64,000 nt of DNA from Rhodococcus spelaei (GTDB lineage Bacteria; Actinomycetota; Actinomycetes; Mycobacteriales; Mycobacteriaceae): assembly GCF_006704125.1 (NCBI RefSeq), contig NZ_VIGH01000006.1, positions 186,001-250,000 of the forward strand. The letters run 5' to 3'. Within the stretch, counting starts at the first letter, position 1. Each line of letters begins with the position of its first letter. Shown here piece by piece: positions 46,401 to 54,252 of the stretch. The translations under genes and the position numbers were made by a program. The notes under the pieces were generated by a model. It was not told the DNA's origin, made no database searches, and saw only the letters and a program-made list of their open reading frames with translations.

Positions 46401-47119
46401 CCGCCCGCGGCGAGCACCGTCACGACCATTGCGTCGGCCGAGCGCAGGGTGTCGAGCAGTTCCGGTTCGGCGGTGCGCAGCGAGGCGCAGAAGATCGGCA
46501 TCGGCCGTGCCCCGCACTCCTCGATCGCCCGGCACAGCGCTTCGACGTAGTCGGTGTTCCCGGCCAGATGCTGGGCGCGGTAGTACAGCACCGCCACGGT
46601 GGGCTTCCCGAATGGCCCACCCGGTCGGTCTGACTGAACCAATGGGCCATTCGGGAAGGCGGCGCGGTCGAGGTGACCCCAGGTCGGGGTGTGCACCGGC
46701 GCCTCGAATCCGAAGCCGGTCAGCAGCACGGTGTCCGAGAGGAAGTCGTGCAGGTTCGCCAGGTTCGCCGACCCGCCCTCGGCCAGGTAGGTGTGTGCCT
46801 GCGCGGCGACGCCGCCCGGCACGGTGGACAGTTCCATCAGCTCCGCGTCCGGTGCGAGTTCGCCGCCGAGCACGACCGTCGGTTTCCCGGCGGCGAGCAC
46901 CGCGTCCAGGCCTTCTTCCCAGGCCCGGCGACCGCCGAGGATGCGCACCACCACCAGGTCCACGCCGTCGAGCAGGCCCGGGAGGTCGCCCGAGTGGAGC
47001 CCGCGGAACGACTCATCGGCACCGACCAGCAGTCGGGAGGGGTTGGCCCAGCGGTAGTCGGCGCCGCTGGCACGCGCACTGAGCAGGTCGGTGTCGGACG
47101 TCGACAGAAGCAAGATCAC
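43430..47119 (-). CDS. cobN: Cobaltochelatase subunit CobN
   Basis: 1,229 residues from GTG 47119 with GAGGAGG upstream. Large subunit of the ATP-dependent CobNST chelatase that inserts cobalt into hydrogenobyrinate a,c-diamide. Recognisable: [20 protein letters not shown], CHLI/BchH-like core with [54 protein letters not shown] and the C-terminal [20 protein letters not shown]. Slightly longer than my recollection of the M. tuberculosis protein (about 1,194). About 19 residues ([19 protein letters not shown]) near residue 160 are encoded by a palindromic element. Controlled by the cobalamin riboswitch upstream. Confidence 0.96.
   Translation of the reverse strand: [1229 protein letters not shown]
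46604..46658. repeat. 55-base palindromic element inside cobN
   Basis: CTTCCCGAATGGCCCA at 46604-46619 and its exact complement at 46643-46658 enclose a 23-base loop. It lies in the cobN frame without breaking it and codes for [19 protein letters not shown], just before the conserved [16 protein letters not shown]. No other copy was noticed in this window. It resembles a small interspersed palindromic repeat. Confidence 0.75.
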
Positions 47120-47169
47120 GTGGTGTGGCCTCCTCGGGGTTTCGCGCCCCGCTCGGTTCGGTGTTCAGC

Positions 47170-47290
47170 GACTTCGGCGGCAGGCTCGGAGGGTCTGGCT
47201 CCCCCGGCGAACCGAGGTGACAGTGGCGCGACCGCACCGGACTCACACCGGTTTCCTCTCGAGTTGCCGCAATCGCCGCTGATCGTACCG
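47170..47290 (-). promoter_or_regulatory. Cobalamin riboswitch of cobN
   Basis: On the minus strand the leader contains GAGGAAACCGGTGTGAGTCC, then GGTGC, GCGCCACTG (47221-47229) and a B12-box-like AGCCAGACC, in the order expected for a cobalamin riboswitch. Downstream, a GGGG/CCCC hairpin (about 47136-47152) lies directly before the GAGGAGG ribosome-binding site, suggesting translational control of CobN by adenosylcobalamin. The divergent cobG is not covered. Confidence 0.85.
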
Positions 47291-47316
47291 GTGCGGACGA
47301 CGTAACCTGGACGGCG

Positions 47317-48474
47317 ATGTCTGTTCCGGAAACCTCCCCTACCGATCGCTCCCGACCCGACGCCTGCCCCGGTGCCCTGACCGTGCACCAGGCGGCGGAC
47401 GGTGCCCTCTCCCGCGTCCGGCTGCCTGGCGGTTTCCTCGAACCCACCCAGCTGCAGGCACTGGCCGAGGCCGCCCGCGACCTCGGCAACGGGGAGCTCG
47501 AACTGACCTCACGCGGCAACGTCCAGTTCCGCGCCGTGACGGACCCGCCTGCCCTCGCCGACCGCCTCACCGATGCCGGCCTGCTCCCGTCGACCACCCA
47601 CGAACGGGTCCGCAACATCCTCGCCAGTCCCCTGTCCGGTCGGATCGGCGGCCTGATCGACGTCCGGGCCTGGGTGCGCGACCTCGACCGCGCACTCTGC
47701 GCCCGACCGGCACTCGCCGACCTCCCGGGTCGGGTGCTGTTCAGCCTCGACGACGGCCGCGGCGACGTCTCCGGGCTGTCCGCCGACATCGGCCTGCACG
47801 CGGTCACCGATCGCGAGGTGACGTTGATGCTGGCCGGGCGGGACAGCGGCGCAAGGATTGACGCGGCCGACGGACTCGATGTGTTGGTGGCGGCCGCACA
47901 CGCTCTGCTCGAGGTCCGGGATCGGCAGTGGCGACTGCACGAGATCGACGGCGGCCCCGAGTTGATCCTCGACCGGCTCGGGTTGAGCCCGTCCGCCGAT
48001 CCGGTTGCCGTGTCCGCGCCCGACGCGGGCCCGATCGGCTGGCTCGACCACGGCGACGGTGCGGTCACCCTGGCCGCGGGGCTGCGGCTGGGCACGCTGC
48101 CCGCCCGGACCGCCGAGTTCCTGGCGGCTGTGGAGAAGCCGCTGGTCGTGACGCCGTGGAAGTCGGTACTGCTCTGCGATCTCGACGAGTGGACTGCCGA
48201 ACAGGTGGTCCGGGTGCTCGCGCCGATGGGATTGATCTTCGATGCGAACTCGCCGTGGCTGCAGGTGAGTGCGTGCACCGGGTTGCCGGGCTGCGCGAAG
48301 TCGCTGACCGACGTCCGCGCCGATCTCGCCTCCGCAGTGGACTTCCGTGAGCTGCCCGTCGAGGGGCGCCAGCACTGGGTGGGCTGCGAGCGACGGTGCG
48401 GTCGGCCGCGCGGCGAGGTAGCGGACGTGGTGGCGACCAGCGACGGCTACCGGGTGGATCGGGACGTCACCTGA
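47317..48474 (+). CDS. cobG: Precorrin-3B synthase CobG
   Basis: 385 residues from ATG 47317. Nitrite/sulfite-reductase-like fold with two ferredoxin-like domains (LARVRLPGG-type start, [17 protein letters not shown]) and four Cys for the iron-sulfur centre in [12 protein letters not shown] and [10 protein letters not shown]. It uses oxygen to convert precorrin-3A to precorrin-3B, marking the aerobic route. First of the cobG-cobH-cobIJ operon, divergent from cobN. Confidence 0.95.
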   Translation: MSVPETSPTDRSRPDACPGALTVHQAADGALSRVRLPGGFLEPTQLQALAEAARDLGNGELELTSRGNVQFRAVTDPPALADRLTDAGLLPSTTHERVRNILASPLSGRIGGLIDVRAWVRDLDRALCARPALADLPGRVLFSLDDGRGDVSGLSADIGLHAVTDREVTLMLAGRDSGARIDAADGLDVLVAAAHALLEVRDRQWRLHEIDGGPELILDRLGLSPSADPVAVSAPDAGPIGWLDHGDGAVTLAAGLRLGTLPARTAEFLAAVEKPLVVTPWKSVLLCDLDEWTAEQVVRVLAPMGLIFDANSPWLQVSACTGLPGCAKSLTDVRADLASAVDFRELPVEGRQHWVGCERRCGRPRGEVADVVATSDGYRVDRDVT

Positions 48475-48493
48475 TCCCACTATCGTGGGACGC

Positions 48494-49120
48494 ATGACCG
48501 ACTACATCCGCGACGGAGCCGAGATCTACCGTCAGTCCTTCGCCACGATCCGGGCCGAGGCCGACCTCTCGCGGTTCCCCGCGGACGTGTCGCAGACGGT
48601 GGTCCGGATGATCCACGCGTGCGGTCAGGTCGACCTCGTCGACGACGTCGCATTCAGCGCCGGCGTGGTCTCGGCGGCACGGTCGGCGCTGCGGTCGGGC
48701 GCGCCGATCTTCTGCGACGCGACGATGGTCGCGTCGGGGGTCACCCGCAAGCGTCTGCCCGCGAACAACGATGTCGTCTGCATGCTCGGCGATCCCCGTG
48801 TGCCGGTCATCGCGGAGAAGCTCGAGAACACCCGGTCGGCCGCAGCCCTGGAGCTGTGGGGTCCGAAGCTCGAGGGTGCCGTGGTGGCGATCGGCAACGC
48901 CCCGACGGCACTGTTCCACCTGCTGGACATGATCGACCAGGGGGCGCCCAAGCCCGCGGCGATCGTCGGGTGCCCGGTCGGATTCATCGGCGCCGCCGAA
49001 TCCAAGGAGGACCTGATCGCGCGCGCGGGCGAGGTCGACTACCTCGTGGTGCGGGGCAGGCGCGGTGGCAGCGCGATCACCGCGGCCGCCCTCAACGCCA
49101 TCGCCAGCGAGGTCGAGTGA
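48494..49120 (+). CDS. cobH: Precorrin-8X methylmutase CobH
   Basis: 208 residues from ATG 48494. Converts precorrin-8X to hydrogenobyrinate by methyl migration. Signature regions: [13 protein letters not shown]-like start ([20 protein letters not shown]), active-site His in [34 protein letters not shown] and the C-terminal [17 protein letters not shown]. The stop overlaps the cobIJ start (TGATG). Confidence 0.96.
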   Translation: MTDYIRDGAEIYRQSFATIRAEADLSRFPADVSQTVVRMIHACGQVDLVDDVAFSAGVVSAARSALRSGAPIFCDATMVASGVTRKRLPANNDVVCMLGDPRVPVIAEKLENTRSAAALELWGPKLEGAVVAIGNAPTALFHLLDMIDQGAPKPAAIVGCPVGFIGAAESKEDLIARAGEVDYLVVRGRRGGSAITAAALNAIASEVE

Positions 49121-50607
49121 TGGCCGGCAAGCTCTTCGGCATCGGGCTCGGCCCGGGCGACCCGGAACTGGTCACGGTCAAGGCCGCCCGGATCATCGGC
49201 GAGGCCGACGTGATCGCATTCCACAGTGCGCGGCACGGCCGCAGCATCTCCCGGGCCGTCGCGGCTCCCTACATGCGTGAGGGTCAGACCGAGGAACACC
49301 TGGTCTACCCGGTGACCACCGAGACGGTCGACCACCCGGGCGGCTACCAGGGCGCCATCGACGAGTTCTACGCCGTCGCCGCCGAGCGACTCGCCGCACA
49401 CCTCGAGGCCGGCCGGACGGTCGCTCTGCTCGCCGCGGGCGATCCGCTGTTCTACAGCTCCTACATGCACATGCACAAGCGACTGTGCGACCGCTTCGAC
49501 GCCGAGGTGATCCCCGGTGTCACCTCGATCAGCGCCGCCTCCGCCGCGCTCGGCGTACCCCTCGTCGAGCGCGACGAGGTGCTCACGGTGCTGCCCGGCA
49601 CGCTGCCGGTCGAGGAACTCACCGCGCGGCTGCGTGCGACCGACTCCGCCGCGATCCTGAAGCTCGGTCGCACGTTCCCGGCGGTCCGCCAAGCGCTCTC
49701 GGACTCGGGGCGCCTCGCCGAAGCCAGTTACGTGGAACGGGCCAGCACCGACCGGCAGCGGGTGGTCGCGGCCGCCGAGGTCGACGAGTCGCAGGTGCCG
49801 TACTTCTCCATCGCGATCGTGCCGAGTCCTTCGAACAATCCGGCGGCGCACACCGTTTCGGAGTCGGGATATGTCACCGTCGTGGGCCTCGGTCCGGGTG
49901 ACGACGCCTGGACGACGCCGGAGGTGCGCGACGAATTGGCCCGCGCCACCGACGTCGTCGGCTACACCACCTACGTGAACCGGGTTCCGGTGCGGCCCGG
50001 GCAGATCCGGCACGCGAGCGACAACAAGGTCGAGTCCGAGCGTGCCGCAATGGCATTGGACCTGGCCAAGCGGGGCGCCCGGGTGGTCGTGGTGTCCTCG
50101 GGAGACCCGGGGGTGTTCGCGATGGCAGCGGCGGTGATCGAGATGGCCGCCGACGAGCAGTGGTCGGACGTGCCGGTGCGCGTGCTGCCCGGCATGACCG
50201 CCGCGAACGCCGTCGCCAGTCGGGTCGGCGCCCCACTCGGCCACGACTACGCGATGATCTCGCTGTCGGACCGGCTCAAGCCGTGGGAGATCGTGGCGCA
50301 GCGGATCTCCGCGGTCGCGGCCGCGGACATGGCCATCGCGATCTACAACCCGGCGTCGCGCTCGCGCACCTGGCAGGTCGGCGCGATGAAGGACCTGCTG
50401 CTCGAGCACCGCTCCCCCGCCACCCCGGTGATCGTCGGCCGCGACGTCGCCGGCCCGGAGGAGAGCGTGCGGATCGTCGAACTCGGCGACCTGGAGCCGT
50501 CAGAGATCGACATGCGCACCCTGCTGATCGTCGGTTCGTCGCTCACCACGGTCGTCGAGAGCGGCGGCGAGCGGAAGGTGTTCACCCCGCGGCGCTACCC
50601 CGGCTAG
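49120..50607 (+). CDS. cobIJ: CobIJ fusion: precorrin-2 C20- and precorrin-3B C17-methyltransferase
   Basis: 495 residues from ATG 49120 (GTG 49117 in frame just before). Residues 1-245 are CobI (KLFGIGLGPGDPELVTVKAA, LAAGDPLFYSSYMHMHKRL); residues 252-495 are CobJ (VTVVGLGPGDDAWTTPEVRD, VSSGDPGVFAMAAAVIEMA, PLGHDYAMISLSDRLKPWE). Both use S-adenosylmethionine with the GxGPGD loop. The fusion is as in M. tuberculosis (Rv2066). Convergent with the reductase-like gene 15 bases away. Confidence 0.96.
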   Translation: MAGKLFGIGLGPGDPELVTVKAARIIGEADVIAFHSARHGRSISRAVAAPYMREGQTEEHLVYPVTTETVDHPGGYQGAIDEFYAVAAERLAAHLEAGRTVALLAAGDPLFYSSYMHMHKRLCDRFDAEVIPGVTSISAASAALGVPLVERDEVLTVLPGTLPVEELTARLRATDSAAILKLGRTFPAVRQALSDSGRLAEASYVERASTDRQRVVAAAEVDESQVPYFSIAIVPSPSNNPAAHTVSESGYVTVVGLGPGDDAWTTPEVRDELARATDVVGYTTYVNRVPVRPGQIRHASDNKVESERAAMALDLAKRGARVVVVSSGDPGVFAMAAAVIEMAADEQWSDVPVRVLPGMTAANAVASRVGAPLGHDYAMISLSDRLKPWEIVAQRISAVAAADMAIAIYNPASRSRTWQVGAMKDLLLEHRSPATPVIVGRDVAGPEESVRIVELGDLEPSEIDMRTLLIVGSSLTTVVESGGERKVFTPRRYPG

Positions 50608-50622
50608 GTTCCGGGCAGGTGT

Positions 50623-51267
50623 TCAGCGCCGCCAGAACAGGTGGTGCACGACGCCGCTGGGGCTGGGCACCTTCTCGAGGTGGAAGCGGTCGACCAGGTC
50701 GTCGGCGCTCGTCCACAGCCGTTCGCCGCGACCGAGTTCGACCGGGGCCACGGCGACGTGCAGGGTGTCGACCAGGCCGGAGTCGAGGAACTCCCGGACG
50801 GTGGCGACGCCGCCGCCGATCCGTACGTCCCGGCCCTCGGCGGCCTCGAATGCACGCGCCAGGGCCTCCTGCGGCGTCGCGTCGAGAAAGTGGAACGTGG
50901 TGTCCCCCAAGGTGAACGAGGGGCGCACGTGGTGGGTGAGGACGAAGACGGGCGTGCGGAACGGCGGTTCGTCGCCCCACCACCCCTGCCAGTCCAGGTT
51001 CTCCCACGGACCCCGCTGTGGACCGAATTTGTTGCGGCCCATGATCTCGGCGCCGATGTTGTTCCGGAAGTCGCGGGTGAAGTAGTCGTCGAGGCCGTAG
51101 CTGCCGCCCGGGTCGGTGCGGTTGGGCCAGTGCGCGGTCGCACCCGCCCACGACATCAGGGCAGTCGGATCTGCGTGCCCGAACGGCTGCTCGCGACTCT
51201 GTCCCTCGCCGGCGCCGTACCCGTCGGTGGAGACGACGAAGTTCTGGACGCGGACCAACGGTGTCAT
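50623..51267 (-). CDS. Dihydrofolate-reductase-like (RibD C-terminal) protein
   Basis: 214 residues from ATG 51267, GGAGGAG upstream. RibD_C/DHFR-like fold: VRVQNFVVSTDGYGAGEGQS, NIGAEIMGRNKFGP, PVFVLTHHVRPSF, AAEGRDVRIGGGVATVREFL, DTLHVAVAPVELGRGERLW. Common stand-alone reductases in actinobacteria with unknown substrate, probably using NADPH. Divergent from the second YCII/ECF42 operon. Confidence 0.88.
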   Translation of the reverse strand: MTPLVRVQNFVVSTDGYGAGEGQSREQPFGHADPTALMSWAGATAHWPNRTDPGGSYGLDDYFTRDFRNNIGAEIMGRNKFGPQRGPWENLDWQGWWGDEPPFRTPVFVLTHHVRPSFTLGDTTFHFLDATPQEALARAFEAAEGRDVRIGGGVATVREFLDSGLVDTLHVAVAPVELGRGERLWTSADDLVDRFHLEKVPSPSGVVHHLFWRR

Positions 51268-51400
51268 CGGGGGCTCCTCCGGTTGCGCACTGCTCATTGG
51301 CTGGAAACCTACCCGGACTCTGCTTCCCGCGCGCGGGACCGCCGGCCGCCAGCGGTCGACGGACCCGTGGAAGGACATTCTCGAACGAGTTCCGGCGACG

Positions 51401-51429
51401 TGTCGAAATCCACCGCCGCCGATCGACGT
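51401..51429 (+). promoter_or_regulatory. Predicted ECF42 promoter 2
   Basis: TGTCGA at 51401-51406, 20 bases, CGT at 51427-51429; spacing identical to 18265-18293, and an AGG follows at the same offset in both. It lies 50 bases before the YCII gene. Confidence 0.65.
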
Positions 51430-51478
51430 ACAGGTAGAGGTGGGGACAGTCCCCGCCCGCGATACCCGAGGAGTCACC

Positions 51479-51835
51479 ATGCCGCGCTACCTGTCCCTCA
51501 TCCACGTCGACGAGCGCACTGCCCCTGCCGACGGCCCGAGCCCGGAACTGATGGAACGCATGGGCGCCTTGCTCGACGAGGTGACCAAGGCCGGCGTCAT
51601 GCTCGAGACCCAGGGTCTGACCCCGAGCTCGGAGGGCACGAAGATCACCTGGTCCGGTGGCGAGCTCAGCTACACCGACGGGCCGTTCACCGAGACCAAG
51701 GAGGTCATAGGCGGCTACGCCATCATGCAGTGCAAGGACAAGGCCGAGGCACTCGAGTGGTCGCGACGCTTCCTGAAGGTGCACGAGGACTACTGGACCG
51801 TGACACTCGAACTGCGTCAGATCGCGGAGGACTGA
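51479..51835 (+). CDS. YCII/DGPF-domain protein, second copy
   Basis: 118 residues from ATG 51479 with GAGGAG upstream. YCII-related domain: MPRYLSLIHVDERTAPADGP, the DGPFTETKEVIGGYAIMQCK signature, KVHEDYWTVTLELRQI. Related to the protein at 18761 but clearly diverged. Upstream of the ECF42 sigma factor by 74 bases. Confidence 0.9.
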   Translation: MPRYLSLIHVDERTAPADGPSPELMERMGALLDEVTKAGVMLETQGLTPSSEGTKITWSGGELSYTDGPFTETKEVIGGYAIMQCKDKAEALEWSRRFLKVHEDYWTVTLELRQIAED

Positions 51836-51909
51836 TCGCCGCCGACATTGCGGCCGCCTTGACCCGGCCCCGCGGGTTTGCTGTCATCGGATCCGTGGGG
51901 TCGCGTGCG

Positions 51910-53136
51910 GTGAACGAGACGATCGAGACGGTGTTCCGGATCGAGTCGCCGCGGGTCATCGCGGCCGCGGCCCGGATCGTGCGGGATGTCGGCCGAGCCG
52001 AGGAACTGGCGCAGGATGCTCTCGTCGCCGCGCTCGAGCAGTGGCCGCAGACAGGGATCCCCGACCGGCCGGGCGCATGGCTGGTCGCCGCCGTCCGAAA
52101 CCGCGCGGTCGATGTCGTCCGTCGGGAGCAGACGTACGCCCGCAAGCTCGTCGAGTTCGGCCGCAACCTGGAGGACACGCCCGCGCCGTCGTCGCCGCCC
52201 GATGCCGACGACATCGACGACGACCTGTTGCGGCTGATCTTCGTCGCCTGCCACCCGGTGCTGTCCGCCCCGGCTCGGATCGCGCTGACCTTGCGGCTGC
52301 TCGGAGGGCTGACCACCGCGGAAGTCGCTCGTGCCGTCCTCGCACCCGAATCGACTGTCGCACAGCGGATTGTGCGGGCCAAACGGACCCTCGCGGCGCG
52401 CCGGGTCCCGTTTGAGGTGCCCGTCGGCGCCGACCGGGCGGCGCGGTTGTCGTCGGTGCTCGAGGTGGTGTATCTGGTGTTCAACGAGGGCTACTCGGCG
52501 ACCGCGGGCGACGACCTGCTGCGCCCCGGGCTGTGCGAGGACGCGCTGCGGCTGGCCCGGGTGCTCGCGGCGCTGATGCCCGACGAACCCGAGGTGCACG
52601 GTCTGCTCGCGTTGCTCTACCTGCAGGCGTCACGGACCGGCGCCCGGGTCGCGGGCGACGGGGCACCGGTCCTGCTCGCCGACCAGGACCGCGGCCGCTG
52701 GAACCGGCTGTTCATCCGGCTCGGACTCGAGTCGCTCCTGCGTGCCGGCACCGGCCCCTACTCGCTGCAGGCGGCGATCGCGGCCTGCCATGTGCGGGCA
52801 GTCCGGTACGAGGACACCGACTGGGCCGGCATCGCCGCGCTCTACGAACGCCTGTACGCGTTGTCCCCGTCCCCCGTGGTGGTGTTGAACCGAGCGGTGG
52901 CCGTCTCGATGGCGCAGGGCCCGCAGGCCGGGCTCGCGCTCGTCGACCGCCTGGCCGACGAGCCCGCCCTGCGCGCCTACCACCTGCTGCCCAGCGTGCG
53001 CGGCGACCTGTTGTCGCGGCTCGGACGCGACGACGAAGCCCGCGCCGAGTTCGAGGTGGCAGCGGCGTTGACCGACAATGCCCGCGAACGCCAGTGGCTG
53101 CTCCGGCGGGCGCAGCACCCGAGCGCGGAGACGTGA
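51910..53136 (+). CDS. ECF42-group RNA polymerase sigma factor, second copy
   Basis: 408 residues if started at GTG 51910 (GTG 51895 also possible). Region 2 (ARIVRDVGRAEELAQDALVA, PGAWLVAAVRNRAVDVVRRE), region 4 (LTLRLLGGLTTAEVARAVLA, AQRIVRAKRTLAARRVPFEV) and the ECF42 C-terminal extension (EVVYLVFNEGYSAT, LSPSPVVVLNRAVAVSMAQG). No anti-sigma gene adjacent. It lies in the gap between cobIJ and cobK where, from memory, M. tuberculosis has sigC. Confidence 0.93.
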   Translation: MNETIETVFRIESPRVIAAAARIVRDVGRAEELAQDALVAALEQWPQTGIPDRPGAWLVAAVRNRAVDVVRREQTYARKLVEFGRNLEDTPAPSSPPDADDIDDDLLRLIFVACHPVLSAPARIALTLRLLGGLTTAEVARAVLAPESTVAQRIVRAKRTLAARRVPFEVPVGADRAARLSSVLEVVYLVFNEGYSATAGDDLLRPGLCEDALRLARVLAALMPDEPEVHGLLALLYLQASRTGARVAGDGAPVLLADQDRGRWNRLFIRLGLESLLRAGTGPYSLQAAIAACHVRAVRYEDTDWAGIAALYERLYALSPSPVVVLNRAVAVSMAQGPQAGLALVDRLADEPALRAYHLLPSVRGDLLSRLGRDDEARAEFEVAAALTDNARERQWLLRRAQHPSAET

Positions 53137-53349
53137 CAGAGTCCCGGACGCTCACCACAACGTATTTGTGATAATCGTTGCTTGTTCTTAGTATCACGGT
53201 GGTCCCTGTCACCCCGAGAGGCTTTCGAGGCGCGGGTCACAGAGCATCGCGGGCGGTCGAGGCCGTCCACAGTCACCACTTGTCCCAACTTCAGAATTCA
53301 CTCAAGTTCTCCGGATCGGGTGGCCTCGATCCGGACCCGAGGAGAACAG

Positions 53350-54228
53350 ATGACGGTCGACACCGGTAACACCGTGCGGGTGAGCACACGCGGGGCGCCG
53401 CTCTCCATGATCGAACGCGTGACGCTGATCCTCGATGCGTTCGACGGCCGGGCGGCGCAGTTGACCCTGGAGCAGGTCACCAACCGCTCGCGGCTGCCGC
53501 GCTCGACCGTGCACCGGATCCTCGATTCGCTGGTGAAGATGAACTGGGTCGAACACGCTGCCCTCGGCTACCGGCTCGGCCGCCGTGCCCTCGGCACCGA
53601 CGGCGGCGGCACCGCCGAGATCCGCGAGGCCGCCGCGCCGCTGCTGCTGCAGTTGCACATGCAGACGAACATGGTGGTGCACCTGTCGGTCCTGGACGGG
53701 CGCGAAGCCGTCTACCTCGACAAGGTCGGCGGGCGCCTGGCCATCTCGATGCCGTCCCGGGTCGGCGGCCGTGTGCAGGCGCACTCGACCGCGGGCGGCA
53801 AGGCGATGCTGGCGTGGTTGGCCCCCGAGCGCGTCGACGCCCTCTTCACGAGCCGACCCGACCGCTGCACCGAGAACACGATCACCGATCTCGGCACCCT
53901 GCATCAGGAGCTCAACCGGATCCGGCAGCGCCGCGGGCTGGCATTCGAACGCGGTGAGTCGGTGCGCGGTATGGGCTGCGTCGCCTCCGCGATCCGTGGA
54001 CCCGAGGGCGCGGTCGCGGCCGTCTCGCTGTGCAGTGACGCCCGGACCGCCCCGCTCGAACGGGTCGCGCCGCTTGTCGTGGACGCGTCCCGCGAGATCG
54101 CCCGGGCTCTCTATCCGGAGCTCGACAACCCTCGACTCGCCGCGCAGTCTTCGCCCGTCCCGGAAGAGACCTGGTCGGGCGAGGTCACTGCTCGCATTCT
54201 GGCCCGACAGCGCAACGGCTGGATCTGA
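53350..54228 (+). CDS. IclR-family transcriptional regulator
   Basis: 292 residues from ATG 53350 (GAGGAGAACAG upstream). Winged helix-turn-helix about 20-75 (LSMIERVTLILDAFDG, LTLEQVTNRSRLPRSTVHRI) and IclR effector domain about 90-260 (HLSVLDGREAVYLDKVGGRL, HSTAGGKAMLAWL, RGLAFERGESVRGMGCVASA). Several rhodococcal IclR proteins control aromatic catabolism or ester use, but no such operon is adjacent. An imperfect dyad, GTGATA-N18-TATCAC, lies about 150 bases upstream. Confidence 0.9.
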   Translation: MTVDTGNTVRVSTRGAPLSMIERVTLILDAFDGRAAQLTLEQVTNRSRLPRSTVHRILDSLVKMNWVEHAALGYRLGRRALGTDGGGTAEIREAAAPLLLQLHMQTNMVVHLSVLDGREAVYLDKVGGRLAISMPSRVGGRVQAHSTAGGKAMLAWLAPERVDALFTSRPDRCTENTITDLGTLHQELNRIRQRRGLAFERGESVRGMGCVASAIRGPEGAVAAVSLCSDARTAPLERVAPLVVDASREIARALYPELDNPRLAAQSSPVPEETWSGEVTARILARQRNGWI

Positions 54229-54252
54229 GCAACCCAGCCGTGCGTTCGGGCT

